A stretch of 64,000 nucleotides of DNA from JALYXS01 sp051003795 (GTDB taxonomy: Bacteria; Acidobacteriota; Terriglobia; Bryobacterales; Bryobacteraceae), in NCBI GenBank assembly GCA_051003795.1, contig JBPCKZ010000152.1:12023-76022 (forward strand), given 5' to 3'. The notes below the pieces were generated by a model. That model had not been told where the DNA came from, ran no database searches, and worked only from the letters and a program-made list of their open reading frames with translations. A program made the position numbers and the translations under genes. Within the stretch, counting starts at the first letter, position 1. Every line of letters starts with the position of its first letter. Positions 37,016 to 44,890 of the stretch are shown piece by piece.

Positions 37016-38226
37016 GTTGCCGGTTCCTTCAGGGTTCGCGAAAACGACGATGACTCGTATTTTAGGAATCGCCGCGCGGGCGACATTCTCTCTTCAAGGC
37101 TTTGGCCGGACGTGCCCGCCTCGATTTTCAAATCTTCTGGAAGCCGCTCGACGATTCTGCGGACGGATAACACCAGTTCTTCCAATTGTCCCTGCGGGCG
37201 CTTACTTCCCGCGTAAGTCGCCCCGGCGCCAATCTGAATGGCGGCGCTGCGAAGGCTCTGGGCGGTCGTAGCGTCGGTGCGACCTACTACGTCGGCGATT
37301 CGGAGACATAGCAGGATGAGGGCTTTATTCGTGTCGCCACGGTCAAACGGAAAACGATCAATGAGACCGGAATATCCACCAAGTCTCTCGAGGACTTGGG
37401 AAGATATTTCCAGCGACTCCCGGCTGAAGGTTTCGTGGTCCATCCGAAAGAGTTGCTCTACCCCCTCGATGTCGAGTTCCTTCGCCATGCGGCCGACCGT
37501 CGCCTCAGGAACCAACGGGCATACGCAAAGTACATGCCCACACTGTACGCACAAGCCGGGATAACGCTTAATCAGTTCGTCCTCAAGCGAAAAAGGCGTG
37601 TCGGTTTGCTGCTGCGCCATAAGTTCATGCTCGTTGGCAAGGCCCATCAGATACGAGAAAACATCGGACGCCTCACCGGCAAAGTATTTGGGATATCGAT
37701 CAAAGACGCGGACTGCTTCGGCCAGCTCGCCAAGTTCTTCGAATAATCCTGTGACGCTGCGCCCGGAGCGTGCGTCGTCAATCGAACGCGGGTAGATATC
37801 GGAAAACATTCGCTGCCACCCGTTCAGTGATTTGGGCCTCAGCAAAACGTTCGATTCCTTCGCCCGTTTGAGTGCCGCGTGATCGACCGTCTTGCTCGTC
37901 CCACGGGTGGTTTTGCATGGCAGGTCCTGATGGGGCTTCAGCCTGCAGTACGGACATACGTAGGGGTACTTCCGAAATACGAGTTCCTCAACGCTCGAAA
38001 CGCGAAACTTGGCCATCAGGGGGAAAAACCATCCGAGGGCTTTGCAAAGAGCATCCAAAAAACTGAACCCTTCGCGTTTCTTATTCCGGGAGTGCACGGT
38101 AAGCATTCCGCATACTTCTACGAAGTGCGTGAACGTTGCTGCCGCAGGCCGGTGAGCGTTCTGCTCACTGTACGTGTGGGCGATCATCTTATAAAAATCG
38201 TCGAGCCTCAGTGGCGTGTCGCTCAT
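36757..38226 (-). CDS. Tandem MazG-like pyrophosphohydrolase with zinc-ribbon motifs
   Basis: The start is the ATG at 38226; a GTG at 38283 is possible. Residues about 160-200 carry a MazG-type motif, LFEELGELAEAV (Glu163, Glu164, Glu167) followed by GEASDVFSYLMGLANE (Glu185, Asp188), the metal-binding EExxE...ExxD of nucleotide pyrophosphohydrolases. After it comes IKRYPGLCVQCGHVLCVC, a Cys cluster. The first 110 residues have the same helical layout and the end FRKYPYVCPYCRL without the acidic residues, so the protein looks like a duplicated MazG + Cys-cluster unit whose first copy is inactive. The ORF formally runs to 36757, but after about residue 380 it is the shadow of the CHAT gene, so true coding in this frame ends near 37090. 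Role inferred: nucleotide sensing or depletion coupled to the CHAT protease. Confidence 0.8.
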   Translation of the reverse strand: MSDTPLRLDDFYKMIAHTYSEQNAHRPAAATFTHFVEVCGMLTVHSRNKKREGFSFLDALCKALGWFFPLMAKFRVSSVEELVFRKYPYVCPYCRLKPHQDLPCKTTRGTSKTVDHAALKRAKESNVLLRPKSLNGWQRMFSDIYPRSIDDARSGRSVTGLFEELGELAEAVRVFDRYPKYFAGEASDVFSYLMGLANEHELMAQQQTDTPFSLEDELIKRYPGLCVQCGHVLCVCPLVPEATVGRMAKELDIEGVEQLFRMDHETFSRESLEISSQVLERLGGYSGLIDRFPFDRGDTNKALILLCLRIADVVGRTDATTAQSLRSAAIQIGAGATYAGSKRPQGQLEELVLSVRRIVERLPEDLKIEAGTSGQSLEERMSPARRFLKYESSSFSRTLKEPATCGLHKRIALSATPFSAGRRETASLLKCDTPQPLMMFGTPCWMTVTKYFISPGTATSIHCCLKTRPAKSPFHRSTPYPRSSPTTHP

Positions 38227-38384
38227 GATGTGTCGCTCAATGATCGTTCGCTTGATGTATTGGACCACACGCCGGAATGACACCCACCCGGCCGACGGGG
38301 TCTAGACCCTCAGATTAGCGATCTGGTCGGGAGGTCTTTGACCTGACCGTGGGGGATCTCGCCGGGTTAGTAATGATAAACGCG

Positions 38385-38518
38385 CTTCCGTTCGCCTAAC
38401 GGCCAGGATCGTCGGCAATCCGGAAGTGGGCCGCATTCCCGAATTAACACATAGGTCCTCCCTTGTCGCCCAGCGTTTACCGAACATCTCGCTCGACGAT
38501 TCAAACTGACCCACTACC
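38385..38518. repeat. Conserved 134-bp end repeat (element 1 right end)
   Basis: Its reverse complement matches 43052-43185 with about 90 percent identity by eye, from the terminal GGTAGTGG through GAGATGTTCGG, CGACAAGGGA and TTCCGGATTGC to CGAACGGAAG. The inner side of the repeat differs completely between the two copies, so it is a defined module. Confidence 0.85.
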
Positions 38519-38526
38519 GATTTTGT
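38519..38526. repeat. Right target-site duplication of element 1
   Basis: GATTTTGT, identical to 36037-36044 and directly following the right inverted repeat. Confidence 0.85.
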
Positions 38527-38546
38527 AGTCCTGAAACCTAAATGCA

Positions 38547-40280
38547 TTAACTCGCCAACTCGAGCTCAATCCTTTTCTTATCCGCGTCCAGCCTCGCGAT
38601 CCGGAAACTCCTGATCTGCCCGGCCCTCGCCGGCTCTTTCTTCACCGGGGCCGACAAGTCGCTCTGCCCCTGCTTCCACTTATTCGCCAGCATCGAACTC
38701 AACGACGAAACGTCGGCCCGCGCGCCGGCGGCCTGTTTCTCTTCCCGATTCTCGCCGGCAATGTTGCACGAAGCCCGCACGCCTTCGCCCAACTCCACTG
38801 TTGCCTTCCCGCGTGAAACGTCCGACACCCGCCCCGTCACCATGTCGCCTTCTTTATGCTCGGCGATGTACTCGTCGACCGACGTCGGCTGTAGTTGCTT
38901 CAATCCCAGCCGTAGCCGCCGCTTCGCGCGATCCATCTCCAGCACAACCGCCCGGACCTGCTGTCCCGCCTTCAGCACGTCCTGCGGATGCTCGACCCGC
39001 TTCTCCGCGCTGATGTCGCCGACGTGGATCATCCCCTCGACGTTTTCGCCCAATTGCACGAACGCCCCGAACTTCGTGAGACTCGTGACCGGCCCTTCGA
39101 CAATCGTGCCCGGCTGATATTGTTTCTCCGCTTCCGCCCACGGATCTCCGAGCGTCTGCTTCAACCCTAAAGCAATCCGGTGTTCCGCCGGATTCACGCC
39201 CAACACAACCACTTCCACCGCGTCGCCGGGCTTCAGCACGTCGCTCGGCTTCCGCACTTTTTTCGACCACGACATTTCGGACAGATGAACCAGCCCATCG
39301 AGCCCCGGCTCGAGTTCGACGAACGCACCGAAATCCGCGACCCGCGAAACCGTTCCCTTCACGCGGTCGCCCACGTGGAATTTTTCCGCTACCTGGGTCC
39401 ACGGGTCCGGCTGAAGCTGTTTCATTCCGAGCGCAACCCGCCGCTTGTTCGGATCGATCTTCAGAATCCGGACGTCCACCTGCTGCCCGACGGTCAAAAC
39501 ATCGGCGGGCTTCCCGATGCGCCCCCACGAAATCTCGCCGACATGCAGCATCCCATCGATGCCGCCGATATCGACGAACGCGCCGTAATCCATGAGGCTC
39601 CGCACCGTGCCCCGCACCTCCATGCCTTCGCGCAAATCGGTGAAGCGCTGCTCGCGGGAATGCTTCTCTTCTTCTTCCAGGACCACGCGCCGGTCGACCA
39701 CCACGTCTTCATCGGCCACATCGAGCTTGATGATCCGGCAGCTGATTTCCTGCCCCACCAGCGCCTGCAGCTCGGCCGCGTCTTTCGTGCCGCTGCGCGA
39801 ACCGGGCATGAACGCGCGCACGCCCACATCCACCGTGACGCCGCCCTTGATCAATCCCGCGACCACTCCGGCGATGGCCCGCTTTTCCGCGAACGCCTGT
39901 TCCAACGAAGACCAGTCCTTCGGCCGCGCCACTTTAATCAAAGAAAGCTGATAATAACCCTCCGGATCGCGCCCCGTGATCGCCGCCTGCATCTTGTCGC
40001 CCTGCTTGAGGGTCAAATTTCCCGCCGGATCGCGGAAGCCTTCAACCGGCATGATGCCCTCGGTCTTCAGCCCGACATCGAGGAAAACCGACTCGCCCGA
40101 AATCGCGACCACGGTTGCTTCCCGCCCTTCCGTCCCGCCCCCCGGGGCGTTCGTGCGCGTGCCGTGCGACCGCTCGTATTGGCTCAGGATGTCGCCGAAG
40201 GAGGTATCGGCTTCAGACGGAGTTGGGGCTTCGAGGTCGCGCGTTTCCGAGTCGCGACCCAGGGAGTTGTGATTGGCCAT
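38547..40280 (-). CDS. rpsA: 30S ribosomal protein S1-like protein with six S1 domains
   Basis: The frame is open to 40574, but that extension is the shadow of the histidine kinase gene; the ATG at 40280 (MANHNSLGRDSETRD) gives 577 residues, the normal length for S1. Six S1/OB-fold RNA-binding domains follow each other: residues about 55-125, 140-205, 220-290, 305-375, 390-460 and 475-540, with typical GTVRSLMDYGAFVDIGGIDGMLHVGEISW and KGTVSRVADFGAFVELEPGLDGLVHLSEMSW cores. S1 unfolds and docks mRNA at the small subunit. The charged, divergent C-terminus ends in DADKKRIELELAS. The first domains are less conserved, so an S1-like protein in addition to a canonical rpsA elsewhere is possible. 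It lies divergent from the kinase gene, 36 bp apart. Confidence 0.88.
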   Translation of the reverse strand: MANHNSLGRDSETRDLEAPTPSEADTSFGDILSQYERSHGTRTNAPGGGTEGREATVVAISGESVFLDVGLKTEGIMPVEGFRDPAGNLTLKQGDKMQAAITGRDPEGYYQLSLIKVARPKDWSSLEQAFAEKRAIAGVVAGLIKGGVTVDVGVRAFMPGSRSGTKDAAELQALVGQEISCRIIKLDVADEDVVVDRRVVLEEEEKHSREQRFTDLREGMEVRGTVRSLMDYGAFVDIGGIDGMLHVGEISWGRIGKPADVLTVGQQVDVRILKIDPNKRRVALGMKQLQPDPWTQVAEKFHVGDRVKGTVSRVADFGAFVELEPGLDGLVHLSEMSWSKKVRKPSDVLKPGDAVEVVVLGVNPAEHRIALGLKQTLGDPWAEAEKQYQPGTIVEGPVTSLTKFGAFVQLGENVEGMIHVGDISAEKRVEHPQDVLKAGQQVRAVVLEMDRAKRRLRLGLKQLQPTSVDEYIAEHKEGDMVTGRVSDVSRGKATVELGEGVRASCNIAGENREEKQAAGARADVSSLSSMLANKWKQGQSDLSAPVKKEPARAGQIRSFRIARLDADKKRIELELAS

Positions 40281-40316
40281 GGGGATTACATTTTTATTTT
40301 TGCATAAGATGTCTCC

Positions 40317-41576
40317 GTGGATGCTCCGACCAACGCTTCGACCAACGCTTCGAGGAACGCGCTGAAGCCGCAGGACGCCGTGCTGGTGTTGTTGTTCACG
40401 GCGATGGCGGCGCTGAACCCGACCCACGATCCGTGGGAGATCGGCATGATCGTGACGTTGGGCCTGCTGCAAATCGCCGAACCGAAAATCGCCGTCCTCG
40501 ATTCGACGCACGGCCGGATTGTTTGGATACTGCTGAAGCTCGGCGTGGGTTACCTGTTGATCGGCCTCACGCACGGCCTGAATAGCGAATATTATCTGAT
40601 CCTGTTGCTGCCCGTGATCTCGGCGGCCACCTATCTTGGGGTGTTCGGAACGCTTCTGTTCACGGTGCTCGCGTGCGGAGCGTACTTATCTTTCATCTTC
40701 TTCGTCGATTGGACGGAGTTTCATATCGATGCCGATCAATTGCGCGTCTTGACCTTGCGGCTGCTTTTCCTCGCCATAGCCGCGAACCTGGTCAATACTC
40801 TCGCCGAGGCTCTGCGCGTTCAATACTCGAAGTACAAAAGCGTGGCGGAACAACTGGTCGAAGCCAATCGTCATCTCGGCGAAGCCGAAGCGGCGATGCG
40901 CCGCTCGGAGCGCCTGGCCGCGCTCGGCCAACTCTCGGCGGGCCTCGCGCATGAGCTGCGCAATCCGCTCGGAACCATTCGCGCATCCGCTGAAATGCTC
41001 GCGCGCGGAGTTTCGCAAGAAAACGAGGTGGCCCGCGAAGTAGCGGGGTTCATCTCATCCGAAGTCGACCGCACCAACTCGCTGGTCACGCGCTTTCTCG
41101 ATTTCGCGCGCCCGCTCCATCTCCGGCTCGCTCCGGCCGATCCCGCCCAGGCCATCGACCGCGCCGTCGAATTGATCGAGCGCGATCCCGCGAAGCATCC
41201 CGTCACGATCTATCGCAACTACTCGCCGGACCTTCGTCCGTTTCCGATGGATGCCGAATTCATGGAGCGCGTTTTCTACAATCTGCTCTTGAACGCGGTT
41301 CAGGCGACCGCGCCGGGCGGCGCCGTGACCGTCAAGACCAGGGTAGTGAATCAAACGGCGGAAATCGCGGTGATCGATCGCGGCTCGGGTATCGCCCCCG
41401 CGATCAAGGAAACCATTTTCAATCCGTTCGTCACGACCAAACCCGAGGGTGTCGGCCTGGGGCTCGCCATCGTTTCGAAGATCGTCGATGAGCACGGCGG
41501 TAACATAACAGTCGAAAGCGAACCCGGCAAGGGCAGCGTGTTCCGCGTCCATCTCCCCATCCCGGAAACCGAATGA
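40317..41576 (+). CDS. Membrane sensor histidine kinase (NtrB/AtoS-like)
   Basis: A 419-residue kinase. The GTG at 40317 is the only usable start close to the upstream gene. The sensor part has about five or six membrane segments (DAVLVLLFTAMAALN, IGMIVTLGLLQIA, YYLILLLPVISAATYLGVFGTLLF, LRLLFLAIAANLVNTLAEAL) and no PAS or HAMP domain. The coiled linker leads to the H-box GLAHELRNPLGTIRASAEML, with phospho-acceptor His212, then N-box NLLLNAVQATAPGG, G1 IDRGSGI, F-box NPFVTTKPEGVGLGLAIV. It phosphorylates the response regulator encoded immediately downstream, which it overlaps by 4 bp (ATGA). The input signal is unknown. Confidence 0.94.
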   Translation: MDAPTNASTNASRNALKPQDAVLVLLFTAMAALNPTHDPWEIGMIVTLGLLQIAEPKIAVLDSTHGRIVWILLKLGVGYLLIGLTHGLNSEYYLILLLPVISAATYLGVFGTLLFTVLACGAYLSFIFFVDWTEFHIDADQLRVLTLRLLFLAIAANLVNTLAEALRVQYSKYKSVAEQLVEANRHLGEAEAAMRRSERLAALGQLSAGLAHELRNPLGTIRASAEMLARGVSQENEVAREVAGFISSEVDRTNSLVTRFLDFARPLHLRLAPADPAQAIDRAVELIERDPAKHPVTIYRNYSPDLRPFPMDAEFMERVFYNLLLNAVQATAPGGAVTVKTRVVNQTAEIAVIDRGSGIAPAIKETIFNPFVTTKPEGVGLGLAIVSKIVDEHGGNITVESEPGKGSVFRVHLPIPETE

Positions 41577-42916
41577 AATCGCGCATTCTGATCGTCGAGG
41601 ACGAGGAAAAACTTTGCCGCGTGATCGAGCTGCAACTCGCGTCGGAAGGTTACGAAGTTGAGAAAGCCCGCTCGGCCGAAGAAGCTCTTTCCATGATGGA
41701 TCGCGCCGATCTCATCGTCACCGATCTGCGGCTTCCCAAGATGGACGGGCTGGAGCTGCTGGCGCTCGCCCGGCGCCAGAACGCGCGCGCTCCGGTGATC
41801 GTGATGACCGCTTATGGCACGGTGGAGACTGCGGTGGAGGCCATGAAAACGGGCGCCGTCGATTTTCTGCTGAAGCCCTTTTCGCTCGATCACTTGAGCG
41901 CCGTGGTGCGTAAAGCGCTGGAGGTTCGCAATCTTCGCGATGAGAACCGCCAGTTGCGCGAAGAGCTTGGCCAGCGATACACCTTCGACAACATCGTCGG
42001 TCGGAGCGCCCCGATGCAGGAGATTTTTGCGACCGTGATGCGCGTGGCTCCCACGCGCGCGACGGTGCTGCTGGCGGGCGAGAGCGGCGTCGGCAAAGAT
42101 ATGATCGCGCGCGCGATCCATTTCCATTCGCCGCGCCGCGACCGCCCGCTGGTGAAGATCAATTGCACCGCGCTGCCGGAAAATCTGATGGAGAGCGAGC
42201 TGTTCGGCTATGAAAAAGGCGCGTTCACGGGCGCTAACGTCTCGAAACCCGGAAAGTTCGAGCAAGCCGACACCGGCACCGTGTTTCTCGACGAGATCGG
42301 CGACGTGCCCGCGTCCGTTCAGGTGAAATTATTGCGCGTGCTGCAGGAACGCGAGTTGGAACGGCTGGGAAGCAACAAGACCAAGCACATCGATGTCCGC
42401 GTGATCGCGGCGACCAATCAGGATTTGCGCGCCGCCCTCGAGCAGGGCACGTTTCGCGAGGATCTTTATTACCGCCTGAATGTCGTTCCCATCGAGATTC
42501 CGCCGTTGCGCGAGCGCAAGCAGGATATTCCGTTTCTGGCCGGGCATTTCGTGCAGAAACTGGCCGCCGATTCGGGCAGCCGCGTGGAGAAAATCACGCA
42601 GCCCGCGATCGACAAGCTGCTGACATATCACTGGCCCGGTAACGTCCGCGAGCTCGAAAATGTTATCGAGCGCAGCCTGGTGATGTGTACCGGGCCGGAG
42701 CTGGACGCGGCGGATATCAAGCTCGACATCCCGCGGGCACGGCAAGGTTCGGGCGATCTATCGCTGCCGGAGGGGATGAGCCTCGATCAATACGAGCAGG
42801 AACTGATTCGCCAGGCTCTCAAGAAAGCGGATGGAAACAAGAGCCAGGCCGCGCGCCTGCTCGGCCTGACGCGAAACGCCCTTCGTTACCGCCTGACCCA
42901 AATGGGCATTGAATAA
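41573..42916 (+). CDS. Sigma-54-dependent response regulator (NtrC/AtoC family)
   Basis: A 447-residue transcription activator. The receiver domain has phospho-acceptor Asp51 (VTDLRLPKMDG) and Lys101. The AAA+ domain has Walker A GESGVGKD (residues 169-176), the sigma-54 contact loop GAFTGA (216-221), Walker B GTVFLDEIGD, the R-finger region REDLYYRLNVVPIEIPPLRER, and the sensor II HWPGNVRELENVIERS. The C-terminus is a Fis-type HTH (LIRQALKKADGNKSQAARLLGLTRNALRYRLTQMGI). It binds upstream enhancers and opens sigma-54 promoters after phosphorylation by the cotranscribed kinase. Targets cannot be told; no obvious -24/-12 site was spotted nearby. Confidence 0.95.
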   Translation: MKSRILIVEDEEKLCRVIELQLASEGYEVEKARSAEEALSMMDRADLIVTDLRLPKMDGLELLALARRQNARAPVIVMTAYGTVETAVEAMKTGAVDFLLKPFSLDHLSAVVRKALEVRNLRDENRQLREELGQRYTFDNIVGRSAPMQEIFATVMRVAPTRATVLLAGESGVGKDMIARAIHFHSPRRDRPLVKINCTALPENLMESELFGYEKGAFTGANVSKPGKFEQADTGTVFLDEIGDVPASVQVKLLRVLQERELERLGSNKTKHIDVRVIAATNQDLRAALEQGTFREDLYYRLNVVPIEIPPLRERKQDIPFLAGHFVQKLAADSGSRVEKITQPAIDKLLTYHWPGNVRELENVIERSLVMCTGPELDAADIKLDIPRARQGSGDLSLPEGMSLDQYEQELIRQALKKADGNKSQAARLLGLTRNALRYRLTQMGIE

Positions 42917-42923
42917 CATTTGT

Positions 42924-43002
42924 TTGTGGCGCGGACACTCGTGTCTGCCGTGTCCACACTCGTGTGGACACAAGTTTTTTGCCACACGAGCCCGCGCCAC
43001 AA
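42924..43002. repeat. REP-like nested inverted repeat after the two-component operon
   Basis: Outer arms TTGTGGCGCGG (42924-42934) and its exact complement (42992-43002) enclose smaller hairpins, including the terminator at 42950-42980. A similar CCGCGCCACAA block stands at about 58851, upstream of the GH2 gene. This resembles dispersed intergenic palindromes I recall from acidobacterial genomes. Confidence 0.5.
42950..42980 (+). terminator. Rho-independent terminator of the kinase/regulator operon
   Basis: GTGTCCACA (42950-42958), loop CTCG, and the complementary TGTGGACAC (42963-42971), then AAG and six T residues (42975-42980). It begins 33 bp after the regulator stop. Confidence 0.8.
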
Positions 43003-43051
43003 TTCCGGCTCAAGTTCAATTCTGAACGTCCGGTTTTTTGTATCACAATTC

Positions 43052-43185
43052 GGTAGTGGTCAGTTTGAATCGCCAAGCGAGATGTTCGGCAAACGCTGCG
43101 CGACAAGGGATGATCCTATGTGCTAATTCCGGAATGCGGCCACTTCCGGATTGCTGACGAATCCTGGCCATTAGGCGAACGGAAG
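43052..43185. repeat. Conserved 134-bp end repeat (element 3 left end)
   Basis: About 90 percent identical, in inverted orientation, to 38385-38518. It replaces the 3' end of the pseudogene at 43186-43451. Confidence 0.85.
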
Positions 43186-43451
43186 GGCCGATGCCCCACT
43201 TGTAGCGTAACTTCGTGTAACCCACGGACCGGCTCCAAACAATAACCGTTCTCGTCATCTTCGCTGGACGCGATAGTAGCCCATGCGGACACGCCCAGAT
43301 CGAGTGGCTCTAATGTCTCGCTGAGATTATTTATGGTTTTCGAGAGTTCCCAGGCGGCAGAGTGCAGTTCAGGGGAAATAGACTTGAGTTCTTTGAATGA
43401 TGTGGCGATCCGCTCTGTCGGAGGAACCTGAGGGACCTTCGGTTTAGGCAT
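43186..43451 (-). pseudogene. Frameshifted and 3'-truncated gene of unknown function
   Basis: The ORF from ATG 43451 reads MPKPKVPQVPPTERIATSFKE, then LDLGVSAWATIASSEDDENGYC. At the AAA/TTT at 43237-43239 an extra T changes the frame: the +1 alternative continues WSRSVGYTKLRYKWGIG, which is the expected continuation in a family I recall (LGVSAWVKISG...GY.W.R.VGYAK...KWGIALR). A few bases further the element 3 end repeat begins, so the natural C-terminus is missing. The gene is therefore doubly broken. The ORF as such runs on to 43116 through the repeat. The function of the family is not known. Confidence 0.7.
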
Positions 43452-43633
43452 AGGAGCCAGCTCCTTAGATAAATTGCGCCTTTAAAGGCGGTACTGCGCA
43501 AGGCAAGAGCCGCGGATCAAACCGCCGGTATAAATGCCGCTCCGACCTTTTGGCAACGGTGTAACACGTTCCGGCCCTGCGGGCGCGTTCGCTCGGGTAT
43601 GCTCATTGCCATGTTCGCAGCGACCTTGCTACG

Positions 43634-44347
43634 GTGAAAGTCATGGTTCCGAGCGGCCCACCGCCCATGACCGAGGCGGAATACTGGCGCGATTACGACA
43701 TCATCCGCAATGACGTGAATGCGGCCATGGTCAGCTGCTACACACATCGCGCCATCAACGACATATCCGTGTCAGATCAGAAAATCTACCAGAGACTCAA
43801 TCGGCATCCGGACTTCTGGCGGGTTACGTCATTCAGCCTACAGAACGGTCTGTTCATAGTGCTGGCGCGCATTTTGGATTCGGACCCCAAACTGCATTCG
43901 ATCTATCAGGTCTTGAACGCGACAACCGCGCATCCGGAGTTCTTCAATAAGGCTGCACTGCGAGCACGAAAACTCAGCATTCCGGGCATCCCGCCGAATC
44001 CACCGTGGCTGGACGAGTATGTTCAGAACGCCTGGGAACCAACCGTGCAGGACCTGCGCGCACTGAAGAAGGCCCTCGCTCCGCACAAGACGAAGTTCGA
44101 CGACATCTACAAGCCGGTCCGCAACCAGATCGCCCATATCATTTTCAAAGACAAGCAGTCCATCTCGTCCCTTTACGGCAGAACGCTAAGAACAGACATT
44201 GATGAGATCCTCCGTTTTCTTCATAGTCTTGTGCGCGCGATCTGGGAGATGGCCCACAATGCCGCGCAACCGGATCTCAGGGGCGACAATTACGGACGCC
44301 GATCGGGTGGCGGAAATCACGAAGGAGACACACGAGCTACTCCTTGA
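43634..44347 (+). CDS. AbiU2/HEPN-like protein, cargo of element 3
   Basis: A 237-residue protein starting at GTG 43634. It is largely alpha-helical (EYWRDYDIIRNDVNAAMVSCYTHRAIND, WRVTSFSLQNGLFIVLARILD) and has RNQIAH at residues 163-168, an R-x4-H motif as in HEPN ribonucleases, inside DIYKPVRNQIAHIIFKD. The layout resembles AbiU2-type abortive-infection proteins. The last about 30 residues (LRGDNYGRRSGGG...) look frameshifted: the +1 frame reads DADRVAEITKETHELLLELPTRSS to a stop at 44387, which looks more natural. The gene may thus carry a recent indel near 44270-44290. Role in phage defence is inference. Confidence 0.7.
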   Translation: MKVMVPSGPPPMTEAEYWRDYDIIRNDVNAAMVSCYTHRAINDISVSDQKIYQRLNRHPDFWRVTSFSLQNGLFIVLARILDSDPKLHSIYQVLNATTAHPEFFNKAALRARKLSIPGIPPNPPWLDEYVQNAWEPTVQDLRALKKALAPHKTKFDDIYKPVRNQIAHIIFKDKQSISSLYGRTLRTDIDEILRFLHSLVRAIWEMAHNAAQPDLRGDNYGRRSGGGNHEGDTRATP

Positions 44348-44494
44348 ACTTCCTACGCGCTCTTCGCGTAAAGGCGTGCGATCATAGCAGAGACTTTTGA
44401 AGCTTCAATGTTGCGTTGCTTCGAAATTCCGCTGAAGCGTGGTGACGAAGTGCTCCCCCGCAGCGATGCGGCATCATGACTAGGCAGGGAGATC

Positions 44495-44890
44495 ATGACC
44501 CTGCTGGAGGCAAACGCCATGCCCGTCGTCTACCGTGTCGGCGGCGGGATACCCCTGATGATTAAACTGCCATATGCCGACGACAACTCTACTTGGCTCA
44601 GGGGCGATAATCCTTCAGAAACCCGACTGGAACAAGCAATATAAATGCTGGGAGACGCCGAACACTTAGTTTTTAGTGAAGTCGTCGGCGAATACTGAAC
44701 CGGTTTGGCCGCGTCTACGTCATTCAGCCTTACTAAGTTCTGGAAAAATGCGCTCCGGCATGGAGTGCGAATGCTCCTGTATGGGGGAAAACCATGGTTC
44801 TTAGGTGACGGGAAAGTGGTATGTGATATCAGAAATCTGCGCATTGCAATGGCACAAGCGTGAGCTTTCCTGTCGCCTTTTTAAAAGCCT
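44495..44890 (+). pseudogene. Decayed Cys-rich hypothetical gene
   Basis: Pieces of one protein can be read in changing frames: MPVVYRVGGGIPLMIKLPYA and WLRGDNP (frame of ATG 44495, stop at 44642), WNKQYKCWETPNT, then NRFGRVYVIQPY, then GMECECSCMGENHGS, then GKWYVISEI and ELSCRLFK. I recall intact relatives with the order LRG..., RFGRVYVIQPYREQEKCAPACW, GFECECSCMGANHG, WRVVSDTFAFRWGERKYACRLL, often on mobile DNA. At least three frameshifts and two in-frame stops break this copy. Function unknown. Confidence 0.65.

Larger units (their letters stand above)
36045..38518. mobile_element. Element 1: transposon-like unit carrying MazG-like and CHAT genes
   Basis: The left end (from 36045) reads GGTAGTGGTTCATTTTGAA and the right end, read from 38518 inward on the minus strand, GGTAGTGGGTCAGTTTGAA: 17 of 19 identical. 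Outside are 8-bp direct repeats GATTTTGT. The 2474-bp unit contains only the MazG-like and CHAT genes on the minus strand, about 450 bp of noncoding sequence at its left end and about 290 bp at the right. No transposase is present, so it would need an enzyme in trans. 8-bp duplications are typical of several IS families (such as IS66, ISL3, IS256 and IS1595), but the inverted repeat alone does not let me name one. Its two ends are shared with element 3 and its terminal repeat with element 2. Confidence 0.8.

Noticed and set aside
38761..39117. Ser-rich plus-strand frame antisense to the S1 gene
   Set aside because: Shadow frame with no start signal; the S1 domains on the opposite strand explain the sequence.
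39180..40307. Long plus-strand open frame of 375 codons
   Set aside because: It lies antisense to the S1 gene, is rich in His/Arg/Pro and shows no family motif; a shadow of a high-GC gene.
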